From positions 1 to 64,000 of the forward strand of contig NZ_LR134313.1 in the NCBI RefSeq assembly GCF_900636765.1: a DNA stretch of 64,000 nt, read 5' to 3'. Below are positions 1-8,910 of this stretch, one piece after another (the first letter of the stretch is position 1; every line of letters begins with the position of its first letter). This DNA comes from Neisseria canis (GTDB lineage: Bacteria > Pseudomonadota > Gammaproteobacteria > Burkholderiales > Neisseriaceae). The notes below the pieces were generated by a model, which was not told the DNA's origin, ran no database searches, and saw only the letters and a program-made list of their open reading frames with translations. The position numbers and the translations under genes are program-made.

Positions 1-1374
1 ATGTTGAAAAAGCAGTTTGCCCAATCTATTGAAACCGCCCGTGCTGAAATTGCACCGGATGCCCCGGCTTTGGTGTTTAAAGCAGGAAAAGGCCAAAGTT
101 TTACACGAAGCCAAACCGCTAATCCCGACACCCAACCACGCCTGTCTGAAAAAGCAGAAAGCTCCCCGGAACCGTCCACCCTATCTCAAACAGCCGCCAA
201 AAGCGCAGTAAAAACCAGCGCTGCCGACATTTTGGCCGAGCGCATCAAAAACCTGCCCGCCACAAAAAAAGAAAAAAAAGCAAAAACAGAAGAACCTAAA
301 AAAGCAAAAGTCAAAACCGAAGCCGAAAAAGAGAAAGCCGAGCAGTTTTACGCCCAAACCAATTTATCGCATGATTACACTTTCGATACTTTGGTTGAAG
401 GCAAAGGCAACAGAATCGCCGCTGCCGCAGCGCAATCCATCGTAGAAAACCCCGGCCAAGGCTATAACCCTTTTTTCCTCTACGGCAGCACAGGTTTGGG
501 CAAAACCCATCTGGTTCAGGCCATCGGCAACGAATTGCTGAAAAACAAACCGAATGCCAAAGTGCGCTACATGCATTCGGACGACTACATCCGAAGCTTT
601 ATGAATGCCGTGCGCAGCAACAGCTATGAAACTTTCAAGCAGCAATACAAACAATACGACCTCTTGATTATTGACGACATCCAGTTCATCAAAGGCAAAG
701 AGCGTACGATGGAAGAATTCTTTTACCTTTACAACCACTTCCATAATGAAAAAAAACAGCTTATCCTCACCTGCGATGTGCTGCCCACCAAAATCGAGGA
801 TATGGACGACCGTTTAAAATCCCGCTTCTCATGGGGATTAACTTTGGAGCTTGAACCGCCCGAGTTGGAAATGCGCGTGGCCATTTTGCAGAAGAAGGCA
901 GAAACAGCCGGCGCGGAGCTTGATGAACAAGCCGCTTTTTTTATTGCCAAACATATCCGATCCAACGTGCGCGAACTGGAGGGCGCTTTCAAGCGTGTCG
1001 AAGCCCGCAGCCGCTTTTTAAAGAAAAAAATCGACATTGATTTGGCTGCGGAAGCCCTGCAGGACATCGTTGCCAGCGCCTACAAAATCATTACGGCCGA
1101 TCTGATTATGGATACCGTAGCCAAGCATTACCGCATCAAAATCAGCGACCTGCTCGGCGCCAAGCGCACGCGTAACATCGCCCGCCCGCGCCAAGTAGCC
1201 ATGAGCCTGACCAAAGAATTAACCAACCTCAGCCTGCCCGCCATCGGCGACGCATTCGGCGGCCGCGACCACACCACAGTGATGCATGCAGTCAAAACCA
1301 TCGCCAAATTGCGCAACGAAGACCCCGAATTGGCGCAAGATTATGAAAAACTATTGATTTTAATCCAAAATTGA
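1..1374 (+). CDS. dnaA: Chromosomal replication initiator DnaA, 5' end missing
   Basis: DnaA binds the replication origin and, with ATP, opens it to start replication. The AAA+ module has Walker A GSTGLGKT at residues 162-169 and Walker B LLIIDDIQ at 221-228. The C-terminal DNA-binding domain carries the signature GGRDHTTVMHA at about 420-430. A lysine/glutamate-rich linker covers roughly residues 80-115. The first residues (MLKKQFAQSIE) match a segment that, in other Neisseria DnaA proteins as I recall them, lies about 50-60 residues inside the protein. Domain I, which binds DnaB and other partners, is therefore mostly absent. The ATG at base 1 is probably an internal methionine and the real start lies upstream, at the other end of the record if the chromosome is circular. 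dnaN follows after 21 bases, the usual dnaA-dnaN arrangement. The family call is certain; the start is not. Confidence 0.97.
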   Translation: MLKKQFAQSIETARAEIAPDAPALVFKAGKGQSFTRSQTANPDTQPRLSEKAESSPEPSTLSQTAAKSAVKTSAADILAERIKNLPATKKEKKAKTEEPKKAKVKTEAEKEKAEQFYAQTNLSHDYTFDTLVEGKGNRIAAAAAQSIVENPGQGYNPFFLYGSTGLGKTHLVQAIGNELLKNKPNAKVRYMHSDDYIRSFMNAVRSNSYETFKQQYKQYDLLIIDDIQFIKGKERTMEEFFYLYNHFHNEKKQLILTCDVLPTKIEDMDDRLKSRFSWGLTLELEPPELEMRVAILQKKAETAGAELDEQAAFFIAKHIRSNVRELEGAFKRVEARSRFLKKKIDIDLAAEALQDIVASAYKIITADLIMDTVAKHYRIKISDLLGAKRTRNIARPRQVAMSLTKELTNLSLPAIGDAFGGRDHTTVMHAVKTIAKLRNEDPELAQDYEKLLILIQN

Positions 1375-1395
1375 TTATTCAAAAGGTATAAAACC

Positions 1396-2499
1396 ATGTT
1401 GATTTTACAAGCCGAACGCGACGCTCTGCTCAAACCGCTCCAAGCCGTAACCGGTATCGTCGAGCGCCGCCATACCCTGCCTATTTTGTCGAACGTGCTG
1501 TTAGAAAACGTACACGGGCAAACCAATATTCTGGCAACCGACTTAGAAATCCAAATCAACACCACCGGCCCGCAAAGCGACGCCGGTGAATTCCGCATCA
1601 CCACCAACGCAAAAAAACTGCAAGACATTCTGCGCGCCTTGCCCGAAGGCTCATTGGTCGCGCTCGATTGGGCGCAAAACCGCCTCACCCTAAAAGCAGG
1701 CAAATCGCGCTTCAACCTGCAAACCCTGCCGGCCGAAGATTTTCCGCTGATGAGTGTGGGCGAAGATGTCAACACCGCATTCAGCCTGCCGCAGGAAGCC
1801 TTGAAAAACATGCTCTCCCAAGTGCAATACAGCATGGCCGTGCAAGACATCCGCTATTACCTTAATGGCCTGCTGATGCAAACCGAAGGCGACCAACTGC
1901 GCCTGGTTGCAACCGACGGCCACCGTTTGGCCTATTCCAGCACCACCATTGATGCCGACTTGCCGGGCGCCGAAGTAATTCTGCCGCGCAAAACCGTGCT
2001 TGAGCTATTCAAACTGCTCAACAACCCGAGCGAACCCGTGAGCATTGAATTGCTTAACAACCAAGTGCGCTTCCGCTGCAACGACACCGTAATCGTCAGC
2101 AAAGTGGTGGATGGCAAATTCCCCGACTTCAACCGCGTTATACCGTTGGATAACGACAAAATCTTCCTCGTAGGCCGTACCCAGCTTTTAGGCGCACTGG
2201 AGCGCGCCTCAATTCTGGCAAACGAAAAATTCCGCGGTGCGCGGCTGCATCTGAAGCCCGGTTTGTTAAGCGTAGTGTGCAGCAACAATGAGCAGGAAGA
2301 AGCACGCGAAGAGCTGGAAATCGCCTATCAAGGCGGAGAATTGGAAGTCGGCTTCAACATCGGCTACCTGATGGACGTGTTGCGCAATGTGCATGCCGAA
2401 GATATGCAATTGGCCTTCGGCGACGCCAACCGTTCTACCCTCTTTACCATTCCCAACAATCCGAATTTCAAATACATCGTAATGCCGATGCGGATTTAA
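1396..2499 (+). CDS. dnaN: DNA polymerase III beta subunit (sliding clamp)
   Basis: DnaN forms the ring-shaped homodimer that holds DNA polymerase III on the template and also recruits repair polymerases and Hda. At 367 residues it has the normal length for three clamp domains of about 120 residues each. It starts MLILQAERDALLKPLQ and ends IVMPMRI, the typical clamp C-terminus (VMPMRL in E. coli) that lines the partner-binding pocket. The ATG at 1396 follows an AAAAGG sequence 10-15 bases upstream. It lies 21 bases after dnaA and is probably co-transcribed with it. A DUS stem-loop at 2512 closes the unit. No anomalies seen. Confidence 0.98.
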   Translation: MLILQAERDALLKPLQAVTGIVERRHTLPILSNVLLENVHGQTNILATDLEIQINTTGPQSDAGEFRITTNAKKLQDILRALPEGSLVALDWAQNRLTLKAGKSRFNLQTLPAEDFPLMSVGEDVNTAFSLPQEALKNMLSQVQYSMAVQDIRYYLNGLLMQTEGDQLRLVATDGHRLAYSSTTIDADLPGAEVILPRKTVLELFKLLNNPSEPVSIELLNNQVRFRCNDTVIVSKVVDGKFPDFNRVIPLDNDKIFLVGRTQLLGALERASILANEKFRGARLHLKPGLLSVVCSNNEQEEAREELEIAYQGGELEVGFNIGYLMDVLRNVHAEDMQLAFGDANRSTLFTIPNNPNFKYIVMPMRI

Positions 2500-2511
2500 T
2501 CAAACACACAA

Positions 2512-2543
2512 ATGCCTGTCTGAAAACTTTTTCAGACAGGCAT
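2512..2543 (+). terminator. DUS-pair stem-loop after dnaN
   Basis: ATGCCTGTCTGAAAA and its inverse face each other across a few bases, forming a 13-15 bp stem that starts 13 bases after the dnaN stop. Paired uptake sequences doing double duty as intrinsic terminators are characteristic of Neisseriaceae. Confidence 0.85.
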
Positions 2544-2609
2544 TTTCACAAGCGAAACCAAGATAGTTTGGCTTCCTTTTCAAAATACAGTCCACAACTT
2601 AACTTTTAC

Positions 2610-2766
2610 TATAGTTAATCAACACATTTTTAATACAAGGCAGCAAGCCGCAGACAGTACAGATAGTACGGGACTGATTTTGTTGCTGCCTCAGCAGCTT
2701 ACAAAATCGTTCTCTTTGAGCTAAGGCGCAGCAACGCCGTAGTAAAAGTTAAGTTGATTAACTATA
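2610..2766. repeat. Correia-like (CREE/NEMIS) element
   Basis: A 157-base unit bounded by TATAGTTAATCAAC and its inverse GTTGATTAACTATA. Inside it carries GCCGCAGACAGTACA.ATAGTACGG and ATCGTTCTCTTTGAGCTAAGG, which are the hallmark internal sequences of full-length Correia repeat enclosed elements of Neisseria. The pathogenic species have the terminal repeat TATAGTGGATTAA; here it is TATAGTTAATCAAC, so this is a divergent version. Such elements are non-autonomous, duplicate TA on insertion and can carry promoters or RNase III sites. Confidence 0.8.
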
Positions 2767-2805
2767 CCGCGTTGCCGCCTTATATCAAAAATGTGCAACT
2801 GACCA

Positions 2806-2940
2806 TAATTAATCCACTTACATAATAACGATACCGTCATACTCGGGCTTAACCCGAGTACCTTCTTAAGCTACCGGAACTCAAGATACTCGGGTCGAAC
2901 CCGAGTATAACGAGCGTACTATTTTTTAGGTTATTACGAT
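2806..2940. repeat. Palindromic intergenic repeat, long variant
   Basis: This stretch contains two hairpins of the form TACTCGGG-N-CCCGAGTA (about 2839-2861 and 2886-2910) next to ATAACGATACCGTCA and CGAGCGTACTATTTT. The same building blocks recur in the shorter elements at 8810, 26848 and 34560. Its edges are hard to place because the terminal repeat is eroded. Confidence 0.6.
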
Positions 2941-2984
2941 AACCCAGCCTACCTGTTCAGCAGACCACACACCCAACCCGCACA

Positions 2985-3014
2985 ATACCTGTCTGAAACC
3001 TTTCAGACAGGCAT
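2985..3014. repeat. Imperfect DUS pair upstream of ychF
   Basis: ATACCTGTCTGAA (one mismatch to the uptake word) faces TTTCAGACAGGCAT. It lies in the long dnaN-ychF gap and has no gene directly upstream, so an uptake or residual terminator role is possible. No other gene is visible between 2544 and 3094. Confidence 0.6.
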
Positions 3015-3094
3015 CTGCATTTCAAGCCCAGCAACGCTCCTGTGAAATATGCTACAATCGCGCGTTAACTTCTACGCGATTTTCAGGAACAAAC

Positions 3095-4186
3095 ATGAGC
3101 TTAAAATGCGGCATCGTCGGCCTGCCCAACGTCGGCAAATCCACCTTGTTCAACGCCTTAACCCAATCCGGTATCGAAGCGGCCAACTACCCTTTCTGTA
3201 CGATTGAACCCAACGTCGGCATTGTCGAAGTCCCCGATCCGCGCATGGCCGAGCTGGCTAAAATCGTTAACCCGCAAAAAATGCAACCCGCCATTGTCGA
3301 ATTTGTCGACATCGCAGGCTTGGTAGCAGGCGCGAGCAAAGGTGAAGGCTTGGGCAACCAGTTTCTCGCCAACATCCGCGAAACCGATGCCATTGTAAAC
3401 GTCGTGCGCTGCTTCGACGACGACAATATCGTGCACGTTTCCGGCAAAGTCGATCCGATTGCCGACATCGAAACCATCGGCACCGAGCTGGCATTGGCCG
3501 ACCTTGCCAGCGTAGAAAAAGCCATTACCCGCGAAGGCAAACGCGCCAAATCAGGCGATAAAGACGCGCAAAAACTCGTTGCCCTGTGCGAAAAACTGCT
3601 GCCCCATCTCAACGAAGGCAAACCCGTGCGCTCATTCGGCCTAGATGCCAAAGAACTCGCCATGCTGCGCCCCTTGTTTCTGCTCACAGCCAAACCCGCC
3701 ATGTATGTGGGCAACGTCGCAGAAGACGGTTTTGAAAACAACCCGCACTTAGACCGCCTGAAAGAATTGGCCGCCAAAGAAAACGCCCCAGTGGTCGCCG
3801 TGTGCGCCGCATTGGAAAGCGAAATCGCCGAACTCGAAGACGAAGAAAAAGCCGAATTCCTCGCCGAAATGGGCTTGGAAGAACCCGGCCTCAACCGCCT
3901 AATTCGCGCCGGCTACGACCTGCTCGGCCTGCAAACCTACTTCACCGCCGGCGTAAAAGAAGTCCGCGCTTGGACCATCCGCAAAGGAGACACCGCCCCG
4001 CAAGCTGCCGGCGTGATTCACACCGATTTCGAACGCGGCTTCATCCGCGCCCAAGTGATTGCTTACGACGATTTCGTTACCTTAGGCGGCGAAGCCAAAG
4101 CCAAAGAAGCCGGCAAAATGCGTGCGGAAGGCAAGGAATATGTGGTGCAGGATGGCGATGTGATTCATTTCTTGTTTAATGTGTAA
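3095..4186 (+). CDS. ychF: Redox-regulated ATPase/GTPase YchF (Obg family)
   Basis: YchF is a ribosome-associated P-loop NTPase of the Obg/TRAFAC class that prefers ATP and acts in translation and oxidative-stress control. The G1 motif GLPNVGKST is at residues 9-17. The G4 position reads NVAE instead of the GTP-specific NKxD, as expected for YchF. A coiled-coil region follows, and a C-terminal TGS domain starts near residue 280 ([15 protein letters not shown]). Length 363 residues is normal. It is monocistronic: a long repeat-filled gap lies upstream and a strong hairpin follows at 4207. Confidence 0.97.
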   Translation: MSLKCGIVGLPNVGKSTLFNALTQSGIEAANYPFCTIEPNVGIVEVPDPRMAELAKIVNPQKMQPAIVEFVDIAGLVAGASKGEGLGNQFLANIRETDAIVNVVRCFDDDNIVHVSGKVDPIADIETIGTELALADLASVEKAITREGKRAKSGDKDAQKLVALCEKLLPHLNEGKPVRSFGLDAKELAMLRPLFLLTAKPAMYVGNVAEDGFENNPHLDRLKELAAKENAPVVAVCAALESEIAELEDEEKAEFLAEMGLEEPGLNRLIRAGYDLLGLQTYFTAGVKEVRAWTIRKGDTAPQAAGVIHTDFERGFIRAQVIAYDDFVTLGGEAKAKEAGKMRAEGKEYVVQDGDVIHFLFNV

Positions 4187-4189
4187 GCA

Positions 4190-4201
4190 AGGCCGTCTGA
4201 A
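4190..4201 (+). repeat. DUS of a different dialect (AG-DUS type)
   Basis: AGGCCGTCTGAA sits four bases after the ychF stop. This is the word known as AG-DUS in other Neisseria, not the TGCCTGTCTGAA form that dominates this window. Confidence 0.6.
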
Positions 4202-4206
4202 ATATC

Positions 4207-4240
4207 CATTCAGCCGGTCTATGCGGTAACCGGCTGAATG
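4207..4240 (+). terminator. Terminator after ychF
   Basis: CATTCAGCCGGT and ACCGGCTGAATG form a perfect 12 bp stem with a 10-base loop, followed by an A-rich rather than T-rich run on this strand. It ends about 60 bases before the glycosyltransferase gene. Confidence 0.6.
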
Positions 4241-4298
4241 AGAAAAAAAGAATCTGATAAGCAATCATTTGCCGCAAAGAAAAAGCATAAGGGCAATA

Positions 4299-5387
4299 AT
4301 GGCAGGCACACCGACTGTTTTATTTTTAGAAAGTTCGAAAAACATGGGGGGGCAGGAATGGCAGCTGCTCCAGCAGATGCAGGCATTGCAAGCACAAGGC
4401 TACCGATGCCTCCTTTTGTGCCGCCCCAATTCCCGTATTATAGAGGAAGCATCATCCCGAAACCTGCGAACGGTTGCTTTACCTTTTAGAAACAGCGCCC
4501 ACCTGCCTACTATCTCGGGTATACGGCGTATTATCCGCCAATACGGCCCAGCAGCTTGCATTTGCCACAGCGGGCACGACAGCAATAATTTAAGCTTGGC
4601 TGTTTGGTTCATGCGCCGACGCCCTAAAATTATCCGCTCACGCACTTATTACACCCATTCGAAAAAGAAAACCCTGCAATCCCTTCTGCCCATGGATATC
4701 GTTATGGTACCCAGTAGATTTATGCAGAAACATATACAAGCACAATACCCGAGCAAACCGGTAGAAACCGTCTATCCCGGTATTGATTTCAACCGCTTGG
4801 ATCAACAAAAAAACGATGCCCTGCCCGAATCTCTGCAAAACTGGCTCGCACAACGCACCAATCATCATGTATTAATCCAAATCGGTATGCTTCGCGCCGA
4901 AAAAGGCCATACAATAACACTACGTGTTATTGCCGCCCTCCTGAAAGAACGGGAAAACATTTCTTACATTATTGCAGGTAAAGGGGAAATGCAGGCGCAA
5001 ATTGAACAGAAAATCATCGAGTTAGGCTTACAAGATCATGTTTGGATGGGTGAACTGAAGTCGGTTGCACCTGCTCTGTGCCGCTCCGAGCTGCTGTTAA
5101 TGCCTTCGCTCAAAGAGCCTTTAGGAATGGCACAAATCGAAGCCTTGGGCTTAGGTGTGCCGGTTATCGTCAGCAATGCAGACGGTATTCCTGAGACTGT
5201 TCAGCATCATAAAACAGGGCTGATTGTAGACAAGCCCGATCCTCAGGCCTGGTACGAAAGTATCCGCTATGCCCTGGATCATTACCCATTAATGCACGAA
5301 TATGCAGCAGAGGGGCAAAAAACTGTGCGTGAAATGTTCAGCATAGAAGCAAACACAAAGCAGCTTATCCAGCTGATTAGCACTTAA
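4299..5387 (+). CDS. Glycosyltransferase family 4 (GT-B fold)
   Basis: A retaining GT-B glycosyltransferase that transfers a sugar from a nucleotide donor; the acceptor cannot be told from sequence. The N-terminal half (LFLESSKNMGGQEWQL...) is the acceptor-side Rossmann domain. The C-terminal half has IAGKGEMQAQIEQ followed by EPLGMAQIEALGLGVPVI, the E-x7-E donor-binding motif of GT4. I chose the ATG at 4299 (MAGTPTVLFLE) because AAGGG stands about seven bases upstream; an in-frame ATG at 4269 would add ten residues with no such site. About 362 residues. No sugar-pathway genes lie nearby, so it is an orphan transferase between ychF and tyrS. LPS core or glycolipid synthesis is plausible but unproven. 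Confidence 0.85.
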   Translation: MAGTPTVLFLESSKNMGGQEWQLLQQMQALQAQGYRCLLLCRPNSRIIEEASSRNLRTVALPFRNSAHLPTISGIRRIIRQYGPAACICHSGHDSNNLSLAVWFMRRRPKIIRSRTYYTHSKKKTLQSLLPMDIVMVPSRFMQKHIQAQYPSKPVETVYPGIDFNRLDQQKNDALPESLQNWLAQRTNHHVLIQIGMLRAEKGHTITLRVIAALLKERENISYIIAGKGEMQAQIEQKIIELGLQDHVWMGELKSVAPALCRSELLLMPSLKEPLGMAQIEALGLGVPVIVSNADGIPETVQHHKTGLIVDKPDPQAWYESIRYALDHYPLMHEYAAEGQKTVREMFSIEANTKQLIQLIST

Positions 5388-5499
5388 ACACAAACGCATC
5401 AATATCAACACATCCGAATTATTGGCCGACGGTATCCCCACAACGTAATCGATTGAAGAAACCGCCCCGACCATCATTCAAAATATGGAAATACCTTAC

Positions 5500-6798
5500 A
5501 TGACCTCAGTTATCCAAGACCTCCAATCACGCGGTTTAATCGCGCAAACCACCGATGCCGAAGCCTTAGACGCTTTATTAAACGAACAAAAAATCGCTTT
5601 ATATTGCGGTTTCGACCCCACCGCCGACAGCCTGCATATCGGCCATTTGCTGCCCGTGCTGGCTTTGCGCCGTTTCCAACAGGCCGGGCATACGCCGGTG
5701 GCTTTGGTGGGCGGTGCGACGGGCATGATCGGCGATCCGAGCTTTAAGGCGGTCGAGCGCAGTTTGAATACGGCGGAAACCGTGGCGGGCTGGGTGGAGA
5801 AAATCCGTAACCAGCTCAAGCCTTTTTTGAGTTTTGAGGGCGAAAATGCCGCGATTATGGCGAACAACCACGATTGGTTCGGCGGCATGAACTGCTTGGA
5901 TTTTCTGCGCGACATCGGCAAGCATTTCTCTGTGAATGCGATGTTGAACAAAGAATCCGTAAAGCAGCGCATCGAGCGCGACGATGTGGGCATTTCGTTT
6001 ACCGAATTTGCTTACGCGCTGCTGCAAGGCTATGACTTTGCCGAGTTGAACAAACGCCACGGAACCGTGCTTCAAATCGGCGGTTCCGACCAATGGGGCA
6101 ACATCACCGGCGGTATCGACTTGTGCCGCCGCTTAAACAAAGCCACCGTTTACGGCCTGACTTTGCCGCTGGTAACGAAATCGGACGGCACGAAATTCGG
6201 TAAAACCGAAGGCGGTGCGGTGTGGTTGGATGCGCAAAAAACTTCGCCCTACCAGTTTTACCAATTCTGGCTGAAAGTAGCCGATGCCGATGTGTATAAA
6301 TTCTTGAAATACTTCACGTTCTTATCGGTTGAAGAAATTGATGCCATCGAAGCGAAAGACAAAACCAGCGGCGTGAAGCCGGAGGCGCAGCGTATTCTGG
6401 CGGAAGAAATGACCCGCCTGATTCACGGCGAAGAGGCTTTGGAAGCGGCGCAACGCATTTCCGCCAGTCTGTTTTCCGGAGACGAAAGCAGCCTGACCGA
6501 AAGCGACTACGCACAGCTTGCTTTGGACGGCTTGCCCGCGTTTGAAGTATCAGGCCGTCTGAACGTGGTGGAAGCCTTGATTACTGCAGGTTTGGCTAAG
6601 TCAAACAAAGAAGCGCGCGAGTTTGTGAAGAACAAAGCGGTTTTGCTCAACGGTGAAACAGCCGTGTTCAACAACCCCGAACACGCCGCCGAAAAACCCG
6701 ATGATGCTTACCTGATTACCGACGAACACAAACGCTTCGGCAAATACACGATTATCCGCCGCGGCAAGCGCAATCATGCGTTGCTGGTGTGGCAATAG
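5500..6798 (+). CDS. tyrS: Tyrosyl-tRNA synthetase
   Basis: Attaches tyrosine to tRNA-Tyr in the cytosol. Class I motifs are visible: HIGH at residues 46-49 and KFGKT, the KMSKS equivalent, at 232-236. An S4 RNA-binding domain occupies the C-terminus from about residue 370. The start at 5500 ([12 protein letters not shown]) matches the Neisseria TyrS N-terminus I know, and GGAA lies 9-12 bases upstream. An ATG at 5485 would add five residues. About 432 residues. The coding sequence contains AGGCCGTCTGAA at 6552-6563, an uptake word of another dialect, encoding part of [10 protein letters not shown]. Confidence 0.97.
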   Translation: MTSVIQDLQSRGLIAQTTDAEALDALLNEQKIALYCGFDPTADSLHIGHLLPVLALRRFQQAGHTPVALVGGATGMIGDPSFKAVERSLNTAETVAGWVEKIRNQLKPFLSFEGENAAIMANNHDWFGGMNCLDFLRDIGKHFSVNAMLNKESVKQRIERDDVGISFTEFAYALLQGYDFAELNKRHGTVLQIGGSDQWGNITGGIDLCRRLNKATVYGLTLPLVTKSDGTKFGKTEGGAVWLDAQKTSPYQFYQFWLKVADADVYKFLKYFTFLSVEEIDAIEAKDKTSGVKPEAQRILAEEMTRLIHGEEALEAAQRISASLFSGDESSLTESDYAQLALDGLPAFEVSGRLNVVEALITAGLAKSNKEAREFVKNKAVLLNGETAVFNNPEHAAEKPDDAYLITDEHKRFGKYTIIRRGKRNHALLVWQ

Positions 6799-6801
6799 AT
6801 T

Positions 6802-7270
6802 AGGGATTTAGGAAGAAAAATTACCAAATATAGTGATAAACTTCTGAAATGAAATTAAAAACAAGTAGCAAAAGTTTAGTAAAATTACCGAGCCCAAATT
6901 CCACCAAATCCTGCGGCCTTTCGCCTTAGATCTGACCGCTGCCGATACTGGTAAACTGATCAGTTCAATAGGAGAACTATCAATAAGTTATACTTGGAAT
7001 TGGACTGACTATCGGCTAAAAAATGTGGATGGCAGTCACCTTTCTGCATTATCGTAGAAAATTAGACGAGTCTCAATTCAGCGTGAAGCATACCCGAGGC
7101 AAATGCGAATGCGGTGCAGGTGGTGAAATAATTATTTTCGATATTCTCAAATACGGCGATAAGTTTATAATAAAATCGTTTACGATGTTTCCCAAGCAAC
7201 CCTGAAATAAAGTGCTTTTGAAAATATTGCAGAATGTCCCTTTAAAATGAATTTTGCTTTCTAAGCCCCT
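6802..7270 (+). mobile_element. Decayed IS1595-family copy A
   Basis: This stretch has an IS end (TTAGGAAG...ACCAAATATAGTGA) on the left and its counterpart TTTGCTTTCTAAGCCCC on the right. The remaining reading frame at 7023-7205 gives RKLDESQFSVKHTRG...CGAGGEIIIFDILKYGDKF, a worn version of the LDES-F, G-AAGK and FGILK-GGK motifs of IS1595/IS1016-type transposases. It is roughly 470 bases and cannot encode a working enzyme. Copy B at 8911-9386 is nearly the same sequence in reverse orientation, so the two bracket the lipoprotein gene. No other gene is visible from 6799 to 7628. Confidence 0.75.
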
Positions 7271-7310
7271 AGATTAATATGATTATAAAACTTGGTTTAA
7301 TCTAACTGAA

Positions 7311-7337
7311 GCCGTCTAAAATATTTTTTCAGACGAC
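7311..7337. terminator. Stem-loop with non-native DUS-like arms
   Basis: GCCGTCTAAAA faces TTTTTTCAGACGAC. The arms resemble GCCGTCTGAA/GTCGTCTGAA uptake words of other Neisseria rather than the local TGCCTGTCTGAA. It lies between IS copy A and the lipoprotein promoter region and may be the terminator of a gene lost from this site. Confidence 0.5.
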
Positions 7338-7628
7338 TCCACTTCATTATGGATTCACAATTACAGCTCAATAAAATCAAAAACATGGGAAACGCTTGGT
7401 TGCAATATTTTTAATTTCGTTACCATTTAATTCATATGTAAATTATACCACTTAAAAACAAATTCTTAATTTTTTTAAATTTTCTTTAAACTTTTTTTAA
7501 ACCATTGTTTAATATATTAATTTATATTTTGCACATACAGATATATATTATATACTTAAATTATGTTTTGTCCCGTTTAAATAATCCATGTGATTTTTTA
7601 ACACCGATAACTTTAGTCAGGAGCTTTT

Positions 7629-8712
7629 ATGATAAATAAAACCACGTTGAAAACTATTTCTCTTGTTTGTGCCTCTCTATTTATCGCCGCTTGCAGCAGC
7701 AATGGCGACATTGGTCCGGTAACCGACTCAACTAATTATAAATAATCATACCAACAATGGTACTGATAACAACAGCGGCGCTAACAGCAGCAACAGCGGC
7801 GCCAACAGCAGCAACAGCGGCGCTAACAGCAGCAACAGCGGCGCTAACAGCAGCAACAGCGGCGCTAACAGCAGCAACAGCGGCGCTAACAGCAGCAACA
7901 GCGGCGCTAACAGCAGCAACAGCGGCGCTAACAGCAGCAACAGCGGCGCTAACAGCAGCAACAGCGGCGCTAACAGCAGCAACAGCGGCGCTAACAGCAG
8001 CAACAGCGGCGCTAACAACAGCAACAACGATAGTCAACAAAACAATAACCCAACTGTTTCAGGCAATAAATCTGGTACTGCATTGATTGGACAGACACAA
8101 AATGCTCATAATTCACAATTTTCTTCCATAAATAGTGGTTCTTTGGAAAGCATCAGTATTGACGGTAAAACGATTCCACTTACTAATTCGGGCAATGTCG
8201 GTGCACTATTTACTAAAATTCAAACTACTGACAACACAACAGGACAAATTACCCAAACGACTGCTAGCGGATCACAATTCAGCTACATACGTTTTGGTAG
8301 TACATTATTTGTAAACGGCATGACTGGCGAACAGAAGTCTTACGATTTTGTTTTGGGTGACATTACCCCGACCAGCGGTAGCCATGCCGTACCTACCAGT
8401 GGTACTGCTACATATTCAGGCCTTTCTTTAATAAGCAATATCGGTGGCGGCGCATGGAGTCAAGGTACTTCTAGATTCGATGTGGACTTCGGTCGAAAAA
8501 CCATCAACGGTATCGTATCTACAAGTCCTTATACGCTTAATCTATCTGGCAACATTGATGGAGCATCGTTTAATGGCGACAAAGACGGTATTTCTATGAA
8601 AGGTAATTTCTATGGTCCTAATGCAGCCGAATTAGGTGGAGTATTTAAAGGTTCGGCTATTGAAGGCGATATTACCAACTTTACTGGTTCATTTGGTGCA
8701 AAAAAACAATAA
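7629..8712 (+). pseudogene. Surface lipoprotein, probable Slam substrate, frameshifted
   Basis: The ATG at 7629 follows an AGGAGC ribosome site and encodes a lipoprotein signal ending LFIAAC-SSNGD. This frame stops at 7743-7745 after 38 residues. The rest of the protein is open one frame over: NNHTNNGTDNNSG, then twelve GANSSNS-type heptads, then a domain of about 210 residues rich in beta strands, ending GGVFKG...GSFGAKKQ. That ending is typical of the TbpB/Slam-substrate C-terminal barrel (GGxF-G...FGAK). Removing one A in TATAAATAAT (about 7740) would give a single protein of about 360 residues. The gene for the likely translocator Slam follows at 9416. The cargo ligand (iron, heme or host protein) cannot be read from this. 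Whether the break is real or a sequencing error is open. Confidence 0.75.
7777..8028 (+). repeat. 21-base tandem repeat, 12 units
   Basis: Eleven near-perfect copies of GGCGCTAACAGCAGCAACAGC (one has GCC for GCT) and a twelfth diverged unit. In the lipoprotein frame each unit encodes GANSSNS. The repeat forms a flexible linker between the lipid anchor and the folded domain. Since 21 is a multiple of three, copy-number changes alter linker length without shifting frame. Confidence 0.95.
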
Positions 8713-8726
8713 GACATATCCGCAAT

Positions 8727-8756
8727 CCGTCCGGCAGCATAGTCGGGCGGTTTTTG
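8727..8756 (+). terminator. Terminator after the lipoprotein gene
   Basis: CCGTCCG pairs with CGGGCGG (one G-U pair) around a short loop, followed by TTTTTG. It begins 15 bases after the stop codon. It is a plain intrinsic terminator without uptake words. Confidence 0.75.
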
Positions 8757-8809
8757 TTTGTTTTGAACGGGTTGATTTATCCGTTAATGCTGGCTGAAGT
8801 GATAAAACC

Positions 8810-8903
8810 TATGTAATCAACTCGCTTACATAATACCTATACCGTCATACTCGGTTTTGACCTGAGGATGACGAGCGTACTATTTTCAAGTTGATTAACT
8901 ATA
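8810..8903. repeat. Short palindromic repeat (about 94 bp)
   Basis: Bounded by TATGTAATCAAC on the left and GTTGATTAACTATA on the right, with ACCGTCATACTCGG and GATGACGAGCGTACTATTTT inside. It belongs to the same family as 26848-26942 and 34560-34650. It abuts IS copy B. Confidence 0.7.
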
Positions 8904-8910
8904 ATAATAA

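Noticed and set aside
4238-4489. 83-codon frame overlapping the start of the glycosyltransferase
   Set aside because: It has no ribosome site of note and overlaps the conserved N-terminal domain of the glycosyltransferase in another frame.
7777-8028. CRISPR array
   Set aside because: The units are contiguous with no unique spacers and lie within a coding frame; no cas genes are in the window.
7732-8086. Long open frames on both strands over the 21-base repeat (repeating AAVSAAV, LLLLAP and TAATAAL)
   Set aside because: Any frame of a stop-free tandem repeat stays open. Only the GANSSNS frame connects to a lipoprotein body.
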